In this document: positions 1 through 5,992 of the stretch, piece after piece
Layout: each line of letters begins with the position of its first letter
Numbering within the stretch: the stretch's first letter is position 1
NCBI RefSeq assembly: GCF_000972705.2
Contig: NZ_LATL02000039.1
Coordinates: forward strand, 1-22,506
Source: Limnoraphis robusta CS-951
Lineage (GTDB): Bacteria > Cyanobacteriota > Cyanobacteriia > Cyanobacteriales > Microcoleaceae
Reading direction: 5' to 3'
Length of the DNA stretch: 22,506 nt
Made by a program: the position numbers and the translations under genes
The notes under the pieces: generated by a model
What the model was told of the DNA's origin: nothing
The model's input: the letters and a program-made list of their open reading frames with translations, nothing else
Database searches by the model: none

Positions 1-53
1 CCCCTCTCTATCCCCCCTTGATCCCCCCTTAAAAAGGGGGGTGGGGCGAGGGG
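1..53. repeat. C/G-rich nested hairpin repeat at window edge
   Basis: An inner perfect stem CCCCCCTT (23-30) / AAGGGGGG (34-41) has a 3-nt AAA loop. It is enclosed by CCCCTC (1-6) / GAGGGG (48-53). The same CCCCCTTAAAAAGGG core recurs in the array at the other end of the window. It is probably a dispersed non-coding repeat and may continue beyond the left edge. Confidence 0.6.
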
Positions 54-68
54 AGTAATAGGTTTTAG

Positions 69-110
69 TAGTAGTAGGTTGGGTTGAGGAACGAAACCCA
101 ACATCATACC
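69..110. repeat. 42-bp direct repeat, copy 1 (palindromic)
   Basis: This 42-bp stretch is repeated identically at 140-181. It contains GTTGGGTT and AACCCAAC arms around a short loop and would fold as a hairpin. It looks like a short dispersed REP- or MITE-like element common in cyanobacterial intergenic DNA. That family assignment is from memory; the repeat and the palindrome are seen directly. Confidence 0.75.
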
Positions 111-139
111 ATTATTGACCTCTCCCCCAACCCCTCTCC

Positions 140-181
140 TAGTAGTAGGTTGGGTTGAGGAACGAAACCCAACATCATACC
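140..181. repeat. 42-bp direct repeat, copy 2 (palindromic)
   Basis: This is the second exact copy of the element at 69-110, with the same GTTGGGTT/AACCCAAC stem. The 29 bases between the copies include a C-rich run (CTCTCCCCCAACCCCTCTCC) of another common repeat type. Confidence 0.75.
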
Positions 182-270
182 CAATTCAGTTTACAGCTTG
201 TCCCTTTTTCGGAGGGAAGCAAGCTTTTACAAAAAATAATTTATGGCTCTTTTATCAAGTTTATTTCTAG

Positions 271-554
271 CTATTAAAAGCTTAGTTGGGTTTCGCTCTG
301 CTACTCAGTTAATCAATTTTCTCCCAAGTCTTGATTCGCTCAACCCAACCTACAGGTTAACTATTAAAAGCTTAGTTGGGTTTCGCTCTGCTACTCAGTT
401 AATCAATTTTCTCCCAAGTCTTGATTCGCTCAACCCAACCTACAGGTTAGCTAGTATTAATTTGCTATTAAAAGCTTCGTTGGGTTTCGCTCTGCTACTC
501 AGTTAATCAATTTTCTCCCAAGTCTTGATTCGCTCAACCCAACCTACAGGTTAA
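271..554. repeat. three 90-bp near-tandem repeat units
   Basis: Units lie at 271-360, 361-450 and 465-554. The first two are directly adjacent and the third follows a 14-bp spacer (451-464). Each unit starts CTATTAAAAGCTT and ends near CCTACAGGTTA, and carries GTTGGGTT and AACCCAAC arms about 50 bases apart, so each could form a long hairpin. Differences are a few bases only (for example AGTTGGG against CGTTGGG in unit 3). The core palindrome is shared with the 42-bp repeats upstream, which suggests one element family in short and long forms. Because 90 is a multiple of three, a spurious open frame runs through the array. Confidence 0.8.
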
Positions 555-698
555 CTCGCTTCAGTAAATTTACGCAATTTTTGAGCTAGAAAAAAACATG
601 AAAAATCCGTAAGTTAACGGATACGCTGAATCAGAATTTGCGCTTATAATCCTGATTATAAAAGATTGATTACGCAATGAACTGAGGACATAACATCT
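555..698. other. intergenic leader before the duplicated module
   Basis: No gene is seen here. A good -10-like TATAAT lies at 645-650, but no convincing -35 sits 16-18 bases upstream, so the promoter call is weak. From 654 to the start codon at 699 the sequence is duplicated at 2138-2182, but the second copy lacks the TATAAT region. The second gene pair may therefore depend on read-through from the first. Confidence 0.35.
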
Positions 699-1804
699 AT
701 GATTTTTATTATCCCGATTGTGTTGGGAGCGGTTGCTCTTGGTAGTGCGGTTTTGGGTGTGGGAGCGGGTGTATCAGCCGTTTCTAATATACAGGAAGCG
801 GAGAAAATTGGCAAGAATGCACAAAAACGACATGATGTAGCCAGAGAACGTGCAGAACAGGAATGGAAAACAACTGAACAGCTTGCAGAAGAATATGGTC
901 AACTGCAAATTGACGTTCAAATCCGCACAATTGCTCGGTTTATTGCTTTTATTGAACGCAATGGTCAAAAAGGTTCCCTAGACATACGATTTTTAGAAGG
1001 TTTAGAAGGCTTTTCCATTGAAGATCTCAAGGAGTACAAAGCAGAAGCTTTAGAAGCTTACAAAATAGCTATGGGAGGTTTCAAAGCAGTAGGAGCCGGA
1101 GCCGCAGCAGGTCAGGGGACGTTAACAATGGTGGGGCTTTTTGGTACTGCAAGTACCGGAACTGCTATTTCTGGACTCAGTGGTGCTGCGGCTACGAACG
1201 CAACTTTAGCCTGGTTGGGGGGTGGTTCTCTGGCTGCGGGTGGAGGTGGAATGGCTCTCGGTACAGTAGTCCTGGGAGGAATTGTAGCTGGCCCGGCTTT
1301 AGCAATCGGAGGATTTGTATTAGCAGGCGAAGGTGAAAAAGCCCTCACAAATGCGCGGAAATATGAGTCTAAAGCTAATGCTGAAATTGCCCAAATTGAA
1401 GACGCTCAGGAGGAGATAAAAAAGATACAAAAACTAATAACTGAGTTGAAAAGTTTCGTAGAACATTTGAATACTCGTGCTGTTTTAGCCTTGAATGAAC
1501 TAGAATCTAAACCCTTTGATCGCGACCGAGATGCTGACAAGTTTCAACAACTAGCATTATTGGTGAAAGCGATGTCGGAAATTATGAAAACTCCAGTTTT
1601 AGATAATCAAGGACATCCAAATCCAATCATTAAAAATCTGCGCGAAAAATATGGTTATCTTCAAGGAGTATAAACATGGGTACTAAGGTAAATCATGTAG
1701 ATGTTGTTAACAGTTTGACCGATCCGCTTGAATCTGTGCGTGAAATTGTGAAAGCTTGCACAGACTATCTAAAAATTGCTGAGGAGGAACGAACAAAAAG
1801 ACAG
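654..1804 (+). repeat. tandem gene-module duplication, left copy
   Basis: The segment from 654 (45 bases before the first ATG) to about 1804 (codon 43 of the partner gene) is repeated at 2138-3135. The repeat covers the leader, the glycine-zipper gene and the start of the partner gene. The right copy carries a 147-bp in-frame deletion and scattered substitutions. Confidence 0.75.
699..1673 (+). CDS. glycine-zipper / coiled-coil membrane-associated protein, copy 1 (full length)
   Basis: This 324-residue protein has no function I can name. Residues 1-28 form a hydrophobic, glycine-spaced segment (MIFIIPIVLGAVALGSAVLG). Residues 29-130 are charged and helical, with coiled-coil character. Residues about 131-209 are a long Gly/Ala-rich hydrophobic region containing AAATNATLAWLGGGSLAAGG and then GGIVAGPALAIGGFVLA. 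Residues 210-324 are again helical and charged. Long helices flanking a glycine-rich hydrophobic hairpin resemble the general layout of alpha-helical pore-forming or membrane-remodelling proteins; that is inference from composition. The stop codon lies 2 bases before the next start, so the two genes are very probably cotranscribed. GAGGA about 10 bases upstream of the ATG is a reasonable ribosome site. A shorter paralogue follows at 2183. Confidence 0.8.
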   Translation: MIFIIPIVLGAVALGSAVLGVGAGVSAVSNIQEAEKIGKNAQKRHDVARERAEQEWKTTEQLAEEYGQLQIDVQIRTIARFIAFIERNGQKGSLDIRFLEGLEGFSIEDLKEYKAEALEAYKIAMGGFKAVGAGAAAGQGTLTMVGLFGTASTGTAISGLSGAAATNATLAWLGGGSLAAGGGGMALGTVVLGGIVAGPALAIGGFVLAGEGEKALTNARKYESKANAEIAQIEDAQEEIKKIQKLITELKSFVEHLNTRAVLALNELESKPFDRDRDADKFQQLALLVKAMSEIMKTPVLDNQGHPNPIIKNLREKYGYLQGV

Positions 1805-2083
1805 GAAATTAAAGCCTGGGAAAAAACAACCATCGCTGACATTAATGCTCGACGGGATTTGTTGATTAAATATTTAGAGCTTTCCTTTGATGAACGGGCT
1901 AAGAATTTTCGTCAACTGTTTAATGTAGTGGATCAAGCTATTGATAACGGTGATAACCAACAATTAGCTTTGGCTTTACATTCAATCACTGAATTGGCAA
2001 AGTCTAGCCCGTTTAAAGAATTAGCCAATTTAACCTCGGTGAAAGCAGCTTTGAACGATCCGAATCACGAATGGACGTTTTAA
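1676..2083 (+). CDS. small helical partner protein, copy 1
   Basis: This 135-residue protein starts 2 bases after the preceding stop. It is predicted soluble, with no signal peptide or membrane segment. It is mostly helical: an N-terminal part (1-43) shared almost identically with the gene at 3007, then a charged central helix (about 44-85, WEKTTIADINARRDLLIKYL) and a conserved-looking C-terminal part (NGDNQQLALALHSITELAKS, SPFKELANL, ending DPNHEWTF). I recall similar C-termini in uncharacterised bacterial proteins but cannot name a family with certainty. Tight coupling and co-duplication with the glycine-zipper gene suggest that the two products act together, perhaps as partner, chaperone or inhibitor. 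This is inference. Confidence 0.75.
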   Translation: MGTKVNHVDVVNSLTDPLESVREIVKACTDYLKIAEEERTKRQEIKAWEKTTIADINARRDLLIKYLELSFDERAKNFRQLFNVVDQAIDNGDNQQLALALHSITELAKSSPFKELANLTSVKAALNDPNHEWTF

Positions 2084-2097
2084 GCTAATTATCAGCA

Positions 2098-2122
2098 GTA
2101 GGATGGGTATTGCTCATCCTAC
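2098..2122. repeat. small palindrome GTAGGATG..CATCCTAC
   Basis: Perfect 8-bp arms GTAGGATG (2098-2105) and CATCCTAC (2115-2122) flank a 9-nt loop. It lies 14 bases after the stop of the partner gene, between the two copies of the module. It could weaken transcription between the pairs, but there is no T-run, so it is not a standard terminator. It resembles a dispersed cyanobacterial hairpin repeat. Confidence 0.6.
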
Positions 2123-2137
2123 AAAACTTTGAATCTT

Positions 2138-3135
2138 GATTATCAAGGATTGATCACGCAACAAACAGAGGACACAACATCTATGATTTTTATTATCCCG
2201 ATTGTTTTGGGAGCGGCGGCTGTTGGTAGTGCCGCTCTGGGTGTGGGAAAGGGTGTATCAGGCATTTCTAAAAAGCAGAAAGCCGATAAAATTGTCAAGA
2301 ATGCACAACAACGACACGATGTAGCCAGAGAACGTGCGGAACAGGAATGGAAAACAACTGAACAGCTTGCAGAAGAATATGTTCAACTTCAATTTGACGT
2401 TAAAAGCCGCACAATTGGTCGGTTTATTGCTTTTATTGAACGGAATGGTCAAAAAGGTTCCCTAAAAGATAAACGATTTTTAGAAGGTCTAGAAGGCTTT
2501 TCTATTGAAGACATAAAGAAGTACAAAGTAGAAGCTTATAAAAAAGTGACGGGAGGCGTCAAAGCAGCAGGAGTCGGAGGAATGGCTATCGGCACAGCAG
2601 TCTCGGGAGGAATTTTAGCTGGCCCTGCTTTAGCAGTCGTAGGATTTGTATTAGCAAGTGAAGGCAATAAAAAACTCACAAAAACGCGAGAATATGAGTC
2701 TAAAATTGATGTTGATATCGCCAAAATTGAAGAAGCTCAGGAGTATATAAAAAAGGTACAAAAACAAATAAAAGAGTTTAAAAATTTGTTGGAACCTTTG
2801 AACAATCGTGCTGTTTTAGCCTTGAAAGAACTAGAATCTAAACCCTTTGATCGTGACCGAGATGCTGCCAAGTTTCAAAAACTAGGATTGTTGGTGAAAG
2901 CGATGTTAGAAATTATGAAAACTCCAGTTTTAGATAATCAAGGACATCCAAATCAAATCATTAAAAATCTGCGTGAAAAATATGGTTATCTTTAACGGAT
3001 ATAAACATGGGTACTAAGGTAAATCATGTAGATGTTGTTAACAGTTTGACCGATCCGCTTGAATGTGTGCGTGAAGTTGTGACAGCTTGCACAGACTATC
3101 TAAAAATTTCTGAGGAGGAACGAACCAAAAGACAG
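2138..3135 (+). repeat. tandem gene-module duplication, right copy
   Basis: This is the right copy of the duplication at 654-1804. Similarity ends abruptly at codon 43 of the second partner gene, which marks the right breakpoint. Confidence 0.7.
2183..2995 (+). CDS. glycine-zipper / coiled-coil protein, copy 2 (internally deleted)
   Basis: This 270-residue paralogue of the gene at 699 is nearly identical over the N-terminal helix region and the C-terminal third (for example ESKPFDRDRDA, KTPVLDNQGHP). Start choice: the ATG at 2183 aligns with copy 1 and keeps the same upstream GAGGA; a TTG at 2129 in the same frame only reads through duplicated leader. It lacks about 49 residues of the central glycine-rich region, including the whole AAATNATLAWLGGG motif, and the frame is kept. 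The junction matches copy 1 DNA around 1101-1247, where GGA-rich sequence at both edges could have supported slippage. What remains of the hydrophobic region (GGMAIGTAVSGGILAGPALA) may still insert in a membrane. Function unknown. Confidence 0.75.
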   Translation: MIFIIPIVLGAAAVGSAALGVGKGVSGISKKQKADKIVKNAQQRHDVARERAEQEWKTTEQLAEEYVQLQFDVKSRTIGRFIAFIERNGQKGSLKDKRFLEGLEGFSIEDIKKYKVEAYKKVTGGVKAAGVGGMAIGTAVSGGILAGPALAVVGFVLASEGNKKLTKTREYESKIDVDIAKIEEAQEYIKKVQKQIKEFKNLLEPLNNRAVLALKELESKPFDRDRDAAKFQKLGLLVKAMLEIMKTPVLDNQGHPNQIIKNLREKYGYL

Positions 3136-3246
3136 CAACATCTAAGAAGTGCTTTAGCAGAACGTCAGCCAATATTTTCCACCGAACATTTTATGAAAGA
3201 GATTTGTGAGTTTGTAGACAAAGAATTACAACCGACTATCACCTAA
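3007..3246 (+). CDS. small partner protein, copy 2, with a different C-terminus
   Basis: This is a 79-residue protein. Residues 1-43 match the partner at 1676 closely (4 differences), but the rest (QHLRSALAERQPIFSTEHFM and onward) has no similarity to copy 1. The following DNA shows no remnant of the copy 1 C-terminal half. It is therefore a chimera or a rearranged copy, not a simple frameshift. It begins 11 bases after the preceding stop. It may be a decayed paralogue or a natural variant with an exchangeable C-terminus. Expression as a protein is plausible but unproven. Confidence 0.6.
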   Translation: MGTKVNHVDVVNSLTDPLECVREVVTACTDYLKISEEERTKRQQHLRSALAERQPIFSTEHFMKEICEFVDKELQPTIT

Positions 3247-3298
3247 AAACTCAGGATAAGATAGATAAAAATGAGTAAAAACTGATTGCTGAAGTCCT

Positions 3299-4645
3299 AT
3301 GAAAGTCGTTCAGACTACAAGCTGGTATTTTCCAGAGAGTTCGGGAGGTGTGGAAGTGTACCTGGATGGCTTGATCCAGGGGTTAACCTCACGTCAGATC
3401 GAGAATATTGTTGCAGCCCCCAAAAACGGGGATAAACCCGATGATTATCAATACAATGGCGTAGAGGTTTATCGCTATCCTCTGCATCCATCTCCCAGTC
3501 TAGCCCAACAGCGCGAACAGTCACCGCCCGGAGGGTTTGAGGACTTTTGCCAATGGTTAGAAACCCAAAATGCTGACATTTATCATCAACATTCTTGGCG
3601 GTTTGGGTGTGGGTTGCATCATCTTCGGTATGCTCGTCAATTAGGACTGCCAACTGTTGTTACTATTCATATGCCAGAAGTCGTCTGTTTGCGAGGAACC
3701 ATGATGCTTAACGGTTCTTCTCCCTGCGATGGACGAATTGATCCGGTACGATGTGGATATTGCTATGGTGTTCCTGAACGCATTCCGGCTTGGGCAATAT
3801 CGCGGTTGAGTCAAGTTCCTCAAGGGCTGAGTATGGGGGCGGAAACGCAACTTTTAGCCTCAAAAAACGTGCGAATGCGTCAGTTAGGTCGAACCATTAG
3901 TATACCTGCTCAAGTCGCTGCTCATGCCCACAAATTACAAGAAATGGCACAACTAGCCGATCGCATTGTCGCCGTTTGTCAGTGGCTTGAGGATGCTTTA
4001 GGCTTGAATGGAGTACCAAAAGATAAAATAGTGCTTTCTCGGCATGGGGTTAGTTATGCTTGTAGCAGTTCTCCTCGACAAAAACAACCTGATGAACCTC
4101 TGAAAATCGGTTTTTTGGGACGTTGGCAGGAAACAAAAGGAGTGCAAGTTTTAGCCGAAGCGGTTTGTCAGTTACCGAAAAATATTCCCGTTCAATTAAT
4201 GATTCATGCAGTATCTCAAGGAGAACTCAGCCGAGTCAATGAAGCAAAAGTATTCGCAATGGCTGAAACTGATTCCCGAATTCAAATTAACAAAAAACTC
4301 TCCCGCGATCAAGTTCCTGAAGCGATGAAAGGGTTTGATCTTTTAGCCGTGCCTTCTCAATGGCTGGAAACAGGGCCGTTAGTCGTTCTAGAGGCTTTTG
4401 CGACTCAAACTCCTGTTCTTGGGTCTAACCGAGGGGGAATTGCAGAATTAGTCGAACATGGGGTAGATGGATGGCTGGTGGAAGCCGATCATGTGGAAGC
4501 CTGGAAAAATGCGATCGCTCAATTGGCGACTGATCCTGAATTATTGAGCAAATTACGTCAAGGGATCAAACCTGTCAGAACAATGGATGATGTCGCCCAA
4601 GACATGACTCAGCTTTATGAAGAAATTTTGAGAACATCTTCTTAA
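3299..4645 (+). CDS. glycosyltransferase family 4 (GT-B fold)
   Basis: This 448-residue protein has the layout of a GT4 retaining glycosyltransferase that moves a nucleotide-activated sugar to an acceptor at the inner membrane face. The N-terminal Rossmann domain has the acceptor-side glycine loop in SSGGVEVYLDGL (about 14-25) and the HQHSW region near residue 97. The C-terminal donor domain has IGFLGRWQETKGVQVL, the E-x7-E motif (E357, E365) and GGIAELVEHGVDGWLVEA. A cysteine-bearing insert (CLRGTMMLNGSSPC..CGYC, about 130-156) recalls the Cys-rich insert seen in some GT4 enzymes. It is the first gene of a plus-strand glycan cluster and starts 52 bases after the partner gene. Sugar and acceptor are unknown. 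Confidence 0.9.
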   Translation: MKVVQTTSWYFPESSGGVEVYLDGLIQGLTSRQIENIVAAPKNGDKPDDYQYNGVEVYRYPLHPSPSLAQQREQSPPGGFEDFCQWLETQNADIYHQHSWRFGCGLHHLRYARQLGLPTVVTIHMPEVVCLRGTMMLNGSSPCDGRIDPVRCGYCYGVPERIPAWAISRLSQVPQGLSMGAETQLLASKNVRMRQLGRTISIPAQVAAHAHKLQEMAQLADRIVAVCQWLEDALGLNGVPKDKIVLSRHGVSYACSSSPRQKQPDEPLKIGFLGRWQETKGVQVLAEAVCQLPKNIPVQLMIHAVSQGELSRVNEAKVFAMAETDSRIQINKKLSRDQVPEAMKGFDLLAVPSQWLETGPLVVLEAFATQTPVLGSNRGGIAELVEHGVDGWLVEADHVEAWKNAIAQLATDPELLSKLRQGIKPVRTMDDVAQDMTQLYEEILRTSS

Positions 4646-4760
4646 AACTAAATTAAATCACAATTTAACCCGTTGAAACACTAAAAATGATTATGATGAT
4701 TCAAAAAGTGACTATACTCGTTAAAGAAGGTCTGAGAGAACGTCCCAAACGACAACTTTT

Positions 4761-5948
4761 ATGAAGCCTGAAACGACTGCGGGAAAGTTAAAAATTTCTA
4801 TCCTTTCACCCACATTGTCGAAAGGGGGTTTAGATCGAGCCTATATCTTGGGTCAAGCTCTGCAAACGCTCAATTATGATGTTGCCATTTTGGGATGTTT
4901 ATTCACTGAGCGAATTTATCCGCTTCCACCTCCCAATTTACCCGTAGACTCAGTGCCAGGAGGAATTTACCCCCAACTGTTTATTTCTGCTCAACAATTG
5001 TTAAATAAAATTGATGGCGATATTGTCCTCGCTGTTAAACCCAAACCGACGAGCTTTGGTGTGGCTTTACTGAAAAAAGTATTAACTCGAAAGCCTGTTA
5101 TACTTGACATTGATGACTGGGAATTAAGCTGGTGTGGCGGAGAAAACTGGAGATATCGTCCACCCTCGCTCAAGCAGTTTTATCGGGATGTCTTTAAAAA
5201 AGACGGTCAATTGAGACAGTCAGATCATCCGATTTATCTGCAATGGATGGAACGTTTGGTGTCCCGTGCTGATGCCATTACGGTTGATACAGAGTTCTTG
5301 AAAAAGCGGTTTGGTGGGGTTTATCTTCCCAATGGCAAAGACACCGAGATGTTTAATCCCCAACAATACGACCCCGAAATCAGTCGAGAACGCTATGGGT
5401 TAAGAGGATATCGAGTTTTGATGTTTCCCGGCGCTCCGCGACCTCACAAGGGCGTTGAAGATGTGTTAATGGCCTTGGATCTATTAAATGAACCCGATCT
5501 ACGACTGGTGATTGTTGGAGGAAGTCCCTATGATGATTATGATCAACAACTCATGGAAAAATGGGGGGAGTGGATGATTAAATTACCGCCTTGTCCCGTT
5601 GAGAAGATGCCGGAAGTTGTGGCTGCGGCTCATGTGGTAGTTGTTCCTCAACGAGATACCGTCACCGCTCAAGCCCAGTTTCCCCTTAAACTAACGGATG
5701 GGATGGCAATGGCTAAACCAGTTTTATCGACCTGTGTTGGAGATATTCCCGAAATTTTAGGGGATACGGGTTATGTTGTCAAGCCCAACTCCCCCCAACA
5801 GCTTGCGGAAAGTATTCGCCAGATTTTTTCAAACTGGGAAGACGCACAAATAAAAGGGAGTCAGGCTAGACAAAAATGTGTGGAGAACTATAGCTTAGAA
5901 GCAATGGCTGTGATTCTATCAAAAGTGATTGCAGGTTTATCGGTTTGA
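4761..5948 (+). CDS. glycosyltransferase, GT-B / family 4-like
   Basis: This 395-residue GT-B protein is distantly related to the preceding one. The N-terminal domain begins KISILSPTLSKGGLDRAYIL with the usual glycine-rich acceptor loop. LDIDDWELSW around residue 116 recalls the DxDDxE-type segment of some GT4 enzymes. The donor domain carries MFPGAPRPHKGVEDVL and LVIVGGSPYDDY. In the region of the E-x7-E motif it reads FPLKLTDGMAMAKPVL, so the second Glu is an Asp. It lies 115 bases after the first glycosyltransferase and 44 before the ABC exporter, consistent with one operon. The substrate is not deducible. Confidence 0.85.
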   Translation: MKPETTAGKLKISILSPTLSKGGLDRAYILGQALQTLNYDVAILGCLFTERIYPLPPPNLPVDSVPGGIYPQLFISAQQLLNKIDGDIVLAVKPKPTSFGVALLKKVLTRKPVILDIDDWELSWCGGENWRYRPPSLKQFYRDVFKKDGQLRQSDHPIYLQWMERLVSRADAITVDTEFLKKRFGGVYLPNGKDTEMFNPQQYDPEISRERYGLRGYRVLMFPGAPRPHKGVEDVLMALDLLNEPDLRLVIVGGSPYDDYDQQLMEKWGEWMIKLPPCPVEKMPEVVAAAHVVVVPQRDTVTAQAQFPLKLTDGMAMAKPVLSTCVGDIPEILGDTGYVVKPNSPQQLAESIRQIFSNWEDAQIKGSQARQKCVENYSLEAMAVILSKVIAGLSV

Positions 5949-5992
5949 GTGGGGTTCTCGGTTAATGTTTTTCCGTCAAGGATGGTCGTTTT

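Noticed and set aside
243..506. An 87-residue open frame with internal peptide repeats
   Set aside because: It runs across the 90-bp repeat units; 90 is divisible by three, so a frame lacking stops is carried along. It begins outside the repeats, ends inside the third unit, and has no ribosome site.
774..1348. Minus-strand open frames opposite the glycine-zipper gene (and the same opposite copy 2)
   Set aside because: They are low-complexity mirror frames of the Gly/Ala-rich coding strand, present only because the coding sequence is biased. No ribosome sites or family motifs.
2129..2182. Earlier TTG start adding 18 residues to the second glycine-zipper protein
   Set aside because: The added part is duplicated leader DNA that is non-coding in copy 1, and the ribosome site fits the ATG at 2183.
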